A model generated the notes under the pieces. The model worked only from the letters and a program-made list of their open reading frames with translations. It was not told the origin of the DNA and did no database searches. A stretch of DNA of 64,000 nt from Malus domestica (Eukaryota; Streptophyta; Magnoliopsida; Rosales; Rosaceae): positions 36,043,001 to 36,107,000 of the forward strand of contig NC_091663.1 of the NCBI RefSeq assembly GCF_042453785.1, read 5' to 3'. The position numbers and the translations under genes are program-made. Numbering within the stretch: position 1 is the first letter of the stretch; each line of letters starts with the position of its first letter. Of the stretch, positions 33,232 through 45,019 are shown in pieces.

Positions 33232-36200
33232 ATGGCCGTTGCGGTCGGCAACTGCTGCTTCTCTGCGGTCACCTCCACCGTTAAACTCCGCTCCTCCGTC
33301 TCCGTCCAACCTTTCTTCGCCACGTGGCTCTGTTCCGGCAGCTACCAGTACCACGCTCTTAAGCCCGTCGGCCAAAGCAACAGAGAAAGAGCTTCCAGTT
33401 CGAGAAAAGGCTCGCAGTCGTCGTCGCCGCCGTCCGCTGATAAATACCAACCGGAGGTAAAATCCTAACCGCTATACGGCGTCGTTTGTGCGTTTTTGTA
33501 TTTGTAATTAAGTAGTTTGTGATTGTGTTTGGTTTGGGAAATGCAGAGAGAAGGCGTTCCCAGTAAGTTTAGCGGAAATGAGAGAGGGAAGAAGGGGAAG
33601 TCCCAATCGGTGGCGTACAGAGCGTTCGGAACGCAACGAAAAGAGAGGAAGGAGTCCGTAGTTGATCAGAAAGAGCAGCAGGTTTGATAATTGTTGCACT
33701 GAATTCGTTTCGTGATGATTCAGTTTCGGGTTTGGAAAAATGCTCACTGATTGGATTTGAAAATTGTGTTGATTTTCGTTTCAGGTTGAACCGAAAAGTC
33801 TCCAGGATGCTGATTTTCTCAATGCCGTTGTCAAGGTGAATGTTGTTTACCCTTCTTCCAGATTTGGTTATTGAATTTGTAATGCATTGTGTCTTTGAGA
33901 AAGTTCTAGTTTCTTCATAAGTTTATATTTGGAGTAGTTTATATCCGTGTACGAGCTTCGTGGTGCATGTTATGTCACTTAGGTGCTGAGCTTTTCCAAG
34001 TATTGTTACTATCCTCTCTTCAGTGTTATTGAGCTATTCTACCACTTTGCGTTTGTTTGGGATGTCGGTTCTAATAGAAGCTCCGGAATGAATTGTACTT
34101 GTTTTTGTCAAACAAACCATTTGCTCTCCATTGTTATAGTGTTGTTCCATGGGAGTTTGGTGTTCATCTATTTTATCACTTTTAATATCAAAATCTGCAG
34201 ATTTGGTTGGTCGCTAACAATTATTTATTTAGGTTTACTGCACCCATACCGCGCCTGACTACTCCCTTCCATGGCAAAAACAAAGACAATATACAAGTAC
34301 AGGCAGGCAAGTTTTGAACTTTTATCCTATCACCCTTTTCACTAGCCTGTGTGTTCTAAAGAACTTATAATCTGAACCTTTCTATGCAGTGCTTTTATGA
34401 TTGGTGACGGGAAACTCTTGACAAATGCCCACTGTGTTGAGCATTATACTCAGGTACTTTTTCGTCCTTAATAGTGAAAAGTTAGTGAAAAAAGGGTACA
34501 TAAGTGTCATTTACTTGGCACATAAAGATGCAAAATGTTTAAAAATTTATCTCGTCAGTTATGTTAACCTTGTTGCATTTTATGTGTTTTCATTAAGGTT
34601 TAGTGTGTAATTTAACCTTGTTGCATTTTATGTGTTTTCATTAAGGTTTAGTGTGTAATTGGCCCAGTCATAGCAAAGATGTTTTGGGAAAGATGCCAAC
34701 TGATTTATTATTGCTATTGTCACCATCATCAAGTTTTTATTTTCGTTACAAATGCAGGTCAAAGTGAAGAGAAGAGGGGATGATACCAAATTTGTGGCTA
34801 AGGTATTCACCCTCAAGAAAATTAATAACATCTTGGACATAGGAATGATGTTGCAGCTTGTTGGTAGTGGGGATTATGATTTAGCTTTACTATTAGTGAC
34901 TTAATTTGTAGGTTTTGTCCAGAGGTGTTGATTGTGATATTGCTTTACTTTCGGTAGAAAGTGAGGAATTCTGGAAAGGAGCAGAACCACTCCAATTGGG
35001 AAGCTTGCCACATCTTCAGGTTATCTCCTGTCTCTTGGTGATAGTGTTATTCTGTATTACTCAATGCTATCTACAATTTGGTTATATAACTTGCTGTAGC
35101 CGTTGCATCTTCTTGAAGGTAAATTATCTTCAAAGATATCATATCTGGTTAGTTTAGAAACTAGCGTGAACAGAGAACCTTTCTGAGACTTGGGTTAGTT
35201 TAGATGTGTTAGTTGAGATAGTTTCATTTAGAATATTAATGATGGAGCATAGAGGGTGTGACTGCAAGTGCATACATTGTGTGAACAGTAATTCAATTGT
35301 CACATAATTTCAGGATTTCAGAAGGCACGTGTCATCTCCTCTGTTCAAATTATTTACTGAAAATATTAATATGACGAGTTAAACTGACCACCCACATGAT
35401 CGAAATCTGAGATTTAACTTTTCAGTATTACAGTATCTAACAGAATTCCCTCCTTATCGTACACCTTCAAAATAATGTTTAGCTTTTTTATTTCTGAAAC
35501 TACAGAAGTTGGAGGTTGTTATATGAAGGTTTATCCTTCTACATTTGGGAATTTTCTACAGTTCTGCTATAACTTAAATTTGGTTCATCCCTTTAAAATG
35601 TTCTATCTGTGCTTTTATAATGGACAGGAAGCAGTGACTGTTGTAGGATATCCCCTTGGAGGAGATACCATTTCAGTAACTAAGGGGGTTGTATCGCGTA
35701 TAGAGGTTTGGTTTTCCCTACTTGCATGTACTTGTATGATTTGTTACTTGTAGGATGTCCTTAAAAAATATATATTCCATCCTATCTAAAAGCTGTGTTA
35801 CACAATATACGGGCTCGAGTTCGAGTTCTTACTATTTAATAATTATATCCTCAGGTTACACCATATGCTCATGGGTCATATGATTTGCTGGGCATTCAAA
35901 TTGATGCAGCAATAAACCCTGGTCAGTCTGTAACTTAAATTTACAATTATAACAGTCTGTTCTTCGGAAAGTCATTTAGGTGGCACAAGTTTACCATCCT
36001 TCTTTATATGGCATTGTTCCTATCTTTGTCATAGCCATTGCTTATACTTTGCTAGATTGTAGGTAATAGTGGAGGCCCTGCATTCAATGATCAAGGGGAG
36101 TGCATTGGTGTGGCATTTCAGGTAAATTTGTTGGCATGCTGTCAAAGTTTGTTTATCCCTGCGTGCTTGGTCTTATATTTCTTAGCTGCATAGGCAATAC

Positions 36201-39200
36201 TTGTGACATATAAACTTTTATTTTATGATTTTAAGAAACACTTCCTTTAGGTCTACAGATCTGAAGAGGCCGAGAATATTGGATATGTCATTCCTACTAC
36301 AGTTGTGTCTCATTTTTTGGATGACTATGAGAGGAATGGGAAATACACAGGTAGGGAAGTCTTACCAGCTTTCATCTGTGTGAAGGGAAATCAGTTGATG
36401 CATGTGGTATATGGACTTTGTCTTGTGTTGAATTTTAGTACACACTGCTCACAATGCTCGTTCAAAGTATCAAGAAAGTATATAGCTCGTGCATCTAATG
36501 TGTATAGGAAATTTAGACTCATGTATATCTGTAACAGAAACTCTTTCCCAACTTTCACAGTGTCCCTTCATCCTTGAACCATGGTTTTAGTAACTTGTTA
36601 TGTCTACTCTCTAATTGGGCTCTTTACAAAGGATTAGGTCGTGCTTCCATTTTTTATTCCTGTCTTCTCACAAATGTCTCATGTAATGTGAACTTATCTA
36701 CTTATGTGTGCACACATGCCTCTATTCATATATGAATATATGTTATAACTTATACTCATATGTTGTGTATTTTTCTTGCACTAGGACTAGGTGGCAAGTT
36801 TTACGTAACTAAAGCGATTGCTTTGAACACTTGTTGAACTTGTCTGTCTAATACCTGCTGCTTTCTATGGTGGCGTATTAGTATTACTGCTATATTTTCA
36901 ATTAATTGCACCTGAACGTTCATATTATTATTCAAACCTAAAGCTTGACCCTGCCAACTAATGCGGACTTATCCCAATATTTTGTCACACTTTGACTTTC
37001 AGGTTTCCCTTGCCTTGGTGTATTGTTACAAAAGTTGGAGAATCCAGCATTAAAGGCATGCCTGAAAGTAGAGTCTATTGAGGTAAGTCTCTTTGTCTTT
37101 TACAATCTTTGCAAAGCCTTCATCAACTAAAATTGTTTCTTGCAATAAGAAGCAGAGATGGAGTGCAGTGACAATGTTTTCAAACAATCTTGTGAACAAG
37201 GAAATGGGAAGGGCTTTCGTTCAAAGGCACACAAGGACTATGTAAAGCATGCAGGAATTTACTCGTGTAGAAACTAGAATATATTTTCAGGCCACGTGTA
37301 TACATTATTATAACGATAGCTTAGTAACTGTTAATTTTTCTTAGGGTCTCATCACATCTGGCTTGTGCAGGGTGTACTGGTGCGAAGAGTTGAACCCACT
37401 TCTGATGCACATAATGTATTAAAGGAGGTATGCTGGCTATTTGAATCTTGAGTGTTTGCTGCTATTTGTATCTCTACTTATTATACAGTCAACAATGGAA
37501 TGGTTAAGCAACTTTTTGGTGCTTCTCAAGCTATCAGCTTATGTTATCAATATCATATTTTCACATATCTTCAAGATATATGATGTAATGGAAGCATAAA
37601 TATGATGTGAGAAACTATTATAACCAGAAATAAAGTAACAATAATAGCATGTGTTGAATGGGAAAGGTTGTTAACTCTTAAGCTAGTTTTGAAGAGTCAA
37701 AAGCTAATGATGAATGGGCATTTAGAGTTAAGGTAGCCATACTTGTTACTAGTGTCAGTCGTTTCACTATAAATTTATTGGAATTCAAAGCACATTGAAC
37801 AATTTTGAATCCTTTACAAACTTTGATGGTTCCCGTGCTTTTCCAGGGGGACGTCATTGTAAGCTTTGATGATGTTCATGTAGGGTGTGAAGGAACAGTA
37901 CCCTTTCGATCAAATGAGCGCATCGCATTCCGCTACCTCATTAGTCAAAAGTAAAGCCCTGGTTCTATTACAAGAAATTATGTTGAAAGGCTGCATTTTG
38001 TTCTTCTACGCTTTCCATTTGTTTCGGTGATAATACTTGATTTGTTGGTTAACTCCTGCAATTATCCTTTTGCATTTTAATACCTTTATTGGGGTCAGGC
38101 TCTATTTGTATTTGTGGATAAGTGGAAAGGTTATACTAACAATGCCTAAAGGCGCACCTGACCATGAAATTTATATAGACTAGAGTTTAAAAGTGTAAGC
38201 ACTCTTGGAGAAATGAAGATTCCATGAAAGTTACTACTTAAAGCTGACTCCACATTTAAACCCCTTAAATACATGTTCTAATTTGTTCACATGTGGGTTA
38301 ACAATCGTCCTGTACAGATTTGCAGGCGACGTTGCAGATATTGGAATTATTAGAGCTGGAGAGTACATGAAAGTTAAAGCAGTTTTGCACCCACGAGTGC
38401 ATTTGGTAAGTCAATAGAAATTTGGTGCTTTTGGAAATGCCATAAAGTTATATTCCCATATTTTATCTGAGTATCTTGATTCTGATTACTTTGAGCTCTT
38501 TGTGTTCCAATAAGGTTCCCTTTCATATCGATGGAGGTCAGCCTTCTTACCTAATAATTGCTGGTTTGGTGTTTACCCCACTCTCAGAACCACTGATAGA
38601 GTAAGTCGTGCTTGCTCTGGCACTCAGGAACATGTCGAATACGTTGTTTTACTAATAAAAATCTTTTGTGCTAATTACAGACTAACCATTGATTATGTTC
38701 TTCTGCAGAGAGGAGTGTGACGACTCTATAGGGGTAAGTTGCGACACGCACTTAAGCACAAAATTCATGTTTAGCTATTTCCTTTTCTTTTGCTGACCAC
38801 AATGCACGCTTTTGGTTCGAAAATTGATTAGTTTTTCGTTTCTTTTCTGGTCAGCTTAAACTCTTGGCGAAGGCACGCTACTCTTTGGCTAGATTCAAAG
38901 GGGAACAGATTGTAATCCTATCACAGGTTAGCTGCCTCGATTTTCATTAATCAATGTGCGGCAAATGTTGAGATTGTGTTGTGGTTATGTCAATATTTGT
39001 TGTTATCTTCTTTCATGCCCTCCTCATAATCGTCATCTCCTCTCTCTTTGTTGCTTAAAATGTTTAAAAGGTTGTCATTTCTCTATGTTTGATGGGAATT
39101 TCTGTTCTCATGTATTTCGTGTCGGTAGGTCTTAGCAAATGAAGTAAACATTGGGTATGAAGACATGAGCAATCAGCAGGCAAGTTACTTGTTTGCACTT

Positions 39201-39656
39201 CTAACAACTTTTACATCTCTCCGCCAACGATGCTCACACTAACAGAAGAAATTGATCTCAGGTTTTGAAGTTAAACGGAATCCAAATACGGAACATTCAT
39301 CATTTAGCCTACCTTGTAGACTGTAAGTCGTAATGTCCCTCTAAATACTTACTCTTCACTCTATCGCCCCACTCCGATGCTCATGGTTATTCCGTGCTCT
39401 TAATTAACCAGCATGCAAGGACAAGTACTTAGTCTTTGAATTCGAAGACAACTACATAACCGTGTTGGAAAGGGAAGCAGCTGCTGCTGCTTCGTCCTGC
39501 ATTCTCAAAGACTACGGCATTCCATCCGAAAGATCTTCAGATCTGTTGGAGCCCTACGCGGATTCGCTTGGGGACAACCAAGCAGTTGATCAGGATATCG
39601 GTGACAGTCCGGTTTCAAATTTGGAAATCGGCTTCGATGGAATTATTTGGGCATAA
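33232..39656 (+). CDS. DEG2: DEG2/DegP2 chloroplast serine protease (624 aa)
   Basis: Twenty-one exons: 33232-33456, 33547-33681, 33785-33835, 34233-34306, 34390-34453, 34758-34802, 34912-35019, 35628-35705, 35855-35921, 36063-36121, 36251-36350, 37003-37082, 37371-37427, 37847-37950, 38318-38405, 38515-38600, 38709-38733, 38855-38926, 39129-39179, 39262-39322, 39412-39656 (1875 nt). The catalytic triad is His in TNAHCVEH, Asp in [10 protein letters not shown] and Ser in GNSGGPAF, followed by PDZ regions ([27 protein letters not shown]). The N-terminus ([13 protein letters not shown], Ser/Arg-rich) is a plastid transit peptide; the family works on the stromal side of thylakoids and has been linked to turnover of photodamaged photosystem II proteins. 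Length is close to Arabidopsis DEG2 (about 607). Two introns, after exons 4 and 19, use GC donors (AG|GCAAGT). The start is chosen by the family's MA-x-xV-x-NCCFS opening; an upstream in-frame ATG exists at 33,154. Confidence 0.96.
34564..34660. repeat. perfect 48-bp tandem duplication in DEG2 intron 5
   Basis: The unit TTAACCTTGTTGCATTTTAT ... GTTTAGTGTGTAAT occurs twice head to tail with period 48 and no difference that I can see, so it is recent. Confidence 0.92.
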
Positions 39657-40486
39657 ATTAGCATTCCTTACATCATGGAGAAGCACAAGCCATGAGTAGA
39701 AACTAGAAAGATGATATGGTTGTGATTCGCCGGCCAACAGTTATTTATCTATTGGCTCCTGCCGCCGTAGCGCCGCCGTGGCAAGGTGTTCGATTTTGTA
39801 GTTTCTTAGCTAGTGTGATAATTTGTATCCATAAGATGCTTCAGTTAGCATGGCAAATCATTGTTGTAATTGAATTATTTACTGTAACAAAAATAATGAA
39901 ATGGCAATGCAAACTTCATCTTATATTGGCAATATATAGGGAAATAAATATTGATGATTTTTGCCGATTCATTACAGAAAATTTGCTGAAACCCATTGCA
40001 AATTTTGAAATTTCGAATTTTTTTTTTAAACTTTTTTTTTCCCTCTAATTTCGACTGAACCTATATATACTCACGTCATTGCAAATTTTTATAGTTTCAT
40101 TGATATTTCTATAAATTTACATATTGATATTTATATAGATATTTTAAATACAACTCACAACTAAAAACAAAGAGGAAAAATATAAAAGTAGGACTTGGAG
40201 ACCTACACCCAACTTGCACCAATGTCTCATTTCAGACCGGAATTAACTTGACTGCTGAAATCAAAACTTAGATACGTGTTCACACGGAATTAGATGTAAG
40301 CAGGAATGGCAGCTGAGATGTAAGCAGGAATGGCAGCTGAAAATTCAGCAGCCAAGTCTTGTTCTTTCAGACCGACACAACACTTTCCAACATGACAATG
40401 CCTCATTGACTCAAAATGTAAGGTGGTGTACCAAAAGTGTAGGTGACTTCTCGTGCATTTGGCCCTTGATTTTTTCTTTTAGGACG

Positions 40487-41895
40487 TTATAGAAATGACT
40501 TGATATCGTTGGCTATGTTTTGAGCATCCATCTTCGATCCATTAAATCCTCTTCCCGATAGTCCCACACAATATAATCCATTCTTTCCCTTCCACTCCCA
40601 AAGATCAGGGGAACTTGGTTTTGGAATCCCATCGTCTTTTAAAAGATAATCATCCCCCTGAAATAATCGTAACAAATTTTATAATCACCTTAGGCAATAA
40701 AAACTAAAAATTAAAAACAAAATGGTTACCGTGCGGTGTTTGAGTAGTTACCTTAATCCACAAATTAGTTGAACTCTTAAATCCAGTACAGAAAATGATT
40801 GCATCAAATTGGTATGACTTTCCATTTTTCAGTTCCACCTGACCGCCTCTTATGCTGCCTATTTCGGCCGGCAAAACTTGAATTTCGCCGGATTTGATCT
40901 TTCGACAGGTACCAACGTCAATGATCGGATACTTGCCGTACTTAGCCTTCATATAAATAGGACCCTTTTGTGGCCTCTCTATCCCATAGCTAGCTAGGTT
41001 TCCGAAGACCAGCTTGCTAAGCAGAACCAGCAAAGAATCAACCATGCTTGATGGAAAAAGTTTCAACAAAACAAAGAAGTACAGCATCCCCCTTGAGAGA
41101 AAGTGGACCTGCATTTAGACAAATTAAGCGGATGTGCATTAGGTTAAGTCAAGGCAGTCAGCATGTGCCATATTCTCGTACATTAGAGTAGTTTAAAGTA
41201 TCGCCTCCGCTCGACAGAAAACATGAAAGAAATTAAATTAAAATAGAAGCTAGGTGATGTGGTTGATATATTACCGGACTTCGAACGATGATTGAAGTTT
41301 TAGCACCATGGTTTGCCAAGTCTAGTGAAATCTCCATGCCAGAATTCCCAGCCCCAACAACCAAAACCTTCTTATTTTCGAACTCCTTCCCGGATTTATA
41401 TTTTGTTGAGTGAAGAACATCACCATTAAAACTACTCAAACCTTCAATCTCCGGAATATACGGGTCAGTTGTTTCCCCGGTAGCCAGCACCAAAAACCCT
41501 CCAAAATACTCCTCCATCTCGCCGGAACCACCAACATTTTTTGCCTTCACAATCCATTTCTTGGAGACTTGATCATATTGTGCAGACTCCACATTTCTCT
41601 TGTACATTGGTCTAATACTGAAGTGCGACACATAGTCCTCTAAGTACCGGATAAACTGGTTTTTGGGCACGTAAGTGGGATAAGAGGTTGGAAAAGACAT
41701 GTGAGGAAGCTCACAAAATTGTTTTCGAAGGTGGAGGTGGAGACGGTCGTAGGAGTATTTCGTCCATAGAGAGGCAAAACAGTCCTCCCTTTCTAGGATT
41801 ATGTATGGGATCGCGAGCCGGCTCAGACATCCGGCCATGGCCAGGCCGGAAGTACCGGCCCCTACGATGATCACTACCTTATTATGCTCCTGCAT
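40487..41895 (-). CDS. YUCCA10/11-like flavin monooxygenase, copy A (382 aa)
   Basis: Three exons: 41895-41275, 41108-40752, 40657-40487 (621+357+171 nt). The family converts indole-3-pyruvate to the auxin IAA using FAD, NADPH and O2. Motifs in order: FAD site [12 protein letters not shown] (residues about 9-20), ATG-type [18 protein letters not shown] signature [16 protein letters not shown] site [13 protein letters not shown], and near the end [12 protein letters not shown]. The FAD loop has Thr where copies B and C have Pro (GAGPSG). The short length and the lack of N-terminal extension fit the YUC10/11 branch. The start matches B and C; here alone the frame stays open 31 codons further up (to 41,988). 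It is convergent with DEG2. Whether it makes auxin is inference from family. Confidence 0.92.
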
Positions 41896-42165
41896 TTCAC
41901 TCGTGTGTATACTGTTTTGGCACTTTCTCGAGCTTAAGTGGGAAGAAGAAAGAATACTATATGAACACTTAACGGTTGTATTACGCACACAAAATATTAC
42001 ACCATAACAACTTTCGAAGACACAATCGAAAAGTTATGATACTTTCTCATTTTTCAGAAACAAACTCTAAACCACCAGGCTACTCACTTCTCCCTTCTCA
42101 CTTCGTTGCTTGCCTACTTCTCACTTGGTTGGTTCACTTACAACAACACACCTATAGTTATCATG

Positions 42166-42440
42166 CACTCTACCGACATCAGCTATGCATAATAGGCCCA
42201 CATTTTATAAAGCTATGCATCATAGCCACACATTTTATAAGCTATGCATAATAGCCTCACATTTGGCTAGCTCTAGTATATTCCAAGTACAAACGGACGG
42301 ACAAGGATCTATGCATAATAGCCTCACATTTTGCTAGCTCTAGTATATTCCATGTACAAACAAACGGATAAGGATCTATGCATAATAGCCTCACATTTTG
42401 CTATCTCTAGTATATTCCATGTACAAACAAACGGACGAGG
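42166..42440. repeat. tandem repeats upstream of YUCCA copy A
   Basis: Three 25-30-bp units built on CTATGCATAATAGCCTCAC + ATTTT are followed by about three larger units of about 62 bp that add GCTAGCTCTAGTATATTCCA and TGTACAAACAAACGGA. They lie 270-545 bp before the start codon. Confidence 0.88.
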
Positions 42441-42645
42441 ATCTTTTCTAGATCTTCTTTGTGAGGATCCTAAAGATCAATCCATTTAACCATTTATCAT
42501 ACATTATGCGGTCAGTTTTCGTTAAATATTATTTGTATTTAATTGTAAGAAATTTAAAATGACTTATGGTCGCTGGATGACTGATAAACGGATAGGATGT
42601 ACTGATCCCTAGAGGACCAGCATAGGATCCTATTCCCAAACAAAC
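42428..42645. mobile_element. MITE of the GGATCCTC family upstream of copy A
   Basis: CTTTGTGAGGATCCTAAAGA at the left, ATAGGATCCTATTCCC at the right, TTATCATACATTATGCGGTC inside. A shortened relative stands at the same place before copy B (48,255-48,420), so it predates that duplication. Confidence 0.6.
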
Positions 42646-43317
42646 ATACTTAATCATTGCCAGAAATGTAGAACAATTTAATTCCTTTGTACCAACTGAG
42701 GGGCTGGTGTTGATCTTTTGACATGGTTGTGGGTTGGTTTTATATATTTCTAATATTAAATGAAATTAATAATCTCATTGGATTAAACTAATTAATTGAC
42801 CAACATTATTTAAGTAACAGAAACATTGCTTCCTTTTTTAATTATTAATCTCCATAATTAATAATCTCACGCCTGTAACATGCATGTTACTCTTTTTAAT
42901 TTTTCTTAATTTTTGTTTTATTTAGTGAGAAGAAACAAGAAAACATTTTCGTAAGAGAATATTTCCGTAACATACAAGTTCTTCTTGTAAAGATAACGAA
43001 GACATCCTCGCTGAAGTAAAATGTACGTAAAATTTTAGCTTTCAAGATCAATCATCATGCTTCTTTTTATTTCATCTGAATGAAGATGAAACCCCCGGTT
43101 TTGGTTGCAACCTTCTTTCAAACACGTCTGATGTACAAATCAGTTTCAACGCCACTTGATTACGTGATTGCTGGGTTCAAGCTCATCCGCTATTTAATTT
43201 CAGTCACACCCTCACAGGTCTAATATCATTAAGTTTTCCAGTGTTTTTTAGGAGTCTTTTGATTTAGACTCAATCAATGGAGCTATTTAGGCCCAGTCAA
43301 AGAAGGTTATTAGGTGG

Positions 43318-43473
43318 CCATTTAGTATTATGGTTTAATTATATTCTTCTTGATTTATAATTGAGAGGCTTTGGCGAATCGAACCACATTTTTGTTAGCC
43401 CATTGTGAGATTTAGTCCACTCTTTCATTGTCTAGTATGAATAATATCGTTTGTTAAAAAAAAAAAAAAAAAA
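43318..43473 (+). repeat. tRNA-derived SINE upstream of copy A
   Basis: Plus orientation with GAGAGGCTTTGGCGAATCG in the box B region and an A-tail of 18 or so at 43,456-43,473. The same insertion is found before copy B (49,016-49,178). Confidence 0.65.
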
Positions 43474-43625
43474 TTCCTAGGTGGTATAATAGTCAAAGGG
43501 TTTAAATCAAAAGTAAAATTTAGTTGGGCTTAACCTAAAACTTGCTTAAAAAATTGGGTGTAAACTTAATTGTCAATTTTTTTAATTGGGGATTTCGAAA
43601 ATATATATGCATCGATGTATAGTAT

Positions 43626-44616
43626 TGTGAACACGGAAAATTCCTGAAACGAAAGAGACAAGAACAACGTGCACAAACAAATATTTGTATTTTTGATGAT
43701 TTTGGGTTACAATCTCTCTCTATTTTGATCCTCTGATTCGATCTCCGTAAGGTGTGTATTTGTGGATGTGTGATTGATCCAAAGGGTCGTTGGGCTTGAT
43801 CTAAGGATGAACGTTCTTCAAGGGCCGTGGACTTGATCTTGAAGGTGGATTTGAGCGGATCTTCAAAGGGGCTTTTGGGCTTGATCTTTGAAGAATAGTG
43901 ACGAACGGATCTCCAAGGGCTTTTGGGCTTGATCTTGAAGAACAGTGATGAACGGATCTTCAAGGGCTTTTGGGCTTGATCTTGAAGAACGGTTGGATGT
44001 GTGGATTTGTCGACGTTGATGATCCAAAGGGCCGTTGGGGCTTGATCTTGGATGAACGGATGATGAACGATGGTGCTTTCTTCAAGGGCCGTCGGGGCTT
44101 GATCTTGAATTGGTGGATGGTTGATCCAAGGGCCGTCGGGGCTTGATCTTGGAAGAACGATGAACGAAGAACGAAGAACACTTTCTTCAAGGGCCGTCGG
44201 GGCTTGATCTTGAATTGGTGGATGATTGTTGATCCAAAGGGCCGTTGGGGCTTGATCTTAGGATGAACGATGAACGAAGAACGCTTTCTTGATTCTTCGG
44301 GAACCTGGATGCTTGAGAGCTTCGGAGTTTCAGAGCTTCAGAGCTTCAAGAGTTTTGCCTAATGATTTTGGTCCCCTTTAAATGAATGAAATAGGCTTGT
44401 ATTTATAGAATTTTCCAAGGCCTAATTTTGAATATAATATTCCAGATGAAATAAGTCGTTTCTGCCAGGTGTTGACACGTGTCCTATTTGATGACTTTTC
44501 CAACTCATTTCAATTTTCGTTGAGTCACACGCTACGTGTAAAATTTATGTAATACATGAGCGTTGACACTTTGATTTATCGGTCAACATTTATTTACCGA
44601 AATTTCGATGTCTACA
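43626..44616 (-). repeat. solo LTR (991 bp), 5-bp TSD
   Basis: Plus-strand ends are TGTGAACACGG and GATGTCTACA (TG...CA), flanked by AGTAT on both sides (43,621-43,625 and 44,617-44,621). Read on the minus strand it starts TGTAGACATCGAAATTTCGG, an LTR start I associate with Rosaceae Ty3/gypsy-type elements. No interior or second LTR remains. The middle (about 43,780-44,270) is a tandem array built on GGGCTTGATCTTGAAG. It is missing at the matching places before copies B and C, so it landed after the gene duplications. Confidence 0.88.
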
Positions 44617-44935
44617 AGTATAAAATGAAAATTTTTGCCATGAAATTCTTGATATTCAGTTCTCCATTATTCGGTACATGCCATGCAAAATTGCGCTCGT
44701 ATTTTACAAAAGGCAAATAATGCACCTTTTTTAAAGTTTTGAGTATGTTGGAAGGTACTAAAGAAAGAAGAAAAGGATAGGAAAGTTCAGGCAAATAATG
44801 CAGCATTTTTAAAGTTTGAGTATATTGGAAGGTACTAAAGAAAGAAGAAAACGCTAGGAAAGTTCTTGTCCTCCTTTTTGTTTACACAGGCATGCTGCGT
44901 CTGCAAGACTGTTGTGTGAATACATTCATTCCAAC

Positions 44936-45019
44936 TTGATATGGTTACAAGGGGTTCGTTTTTGTAATTTCTTAGCTAATGTGACAATTTTGATAGTTTG
45001 TATCCATAAGTTGCTTCAG
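44936..45019 (+). pseudogene. DEG2 3' UTR fragment
   Basis: GTTCGTTTTTGTAATTTCTT ... TTTGTATCCATAAG matches the DEG2 3' UTR (39,785-39,850) and the same fragment at 49,725-49,800. It is joined on the right to a second, longer DEG2 fragment. Confidence 0.8.

Noticed and set aside
40290-40345. Short direct repeat GATGTAAGCAGGAATGGCAG
   Set aside because: A simple two-copy duplication in the spacer between DEG2 and YUCCA copy A; noted but without further meaning.
43535-44190. Two long minus-strand frames with repeated FKIKPKSP-like peptides
   Set aside because: They are translations of the tandem array inside the solo LTR, not a gene.
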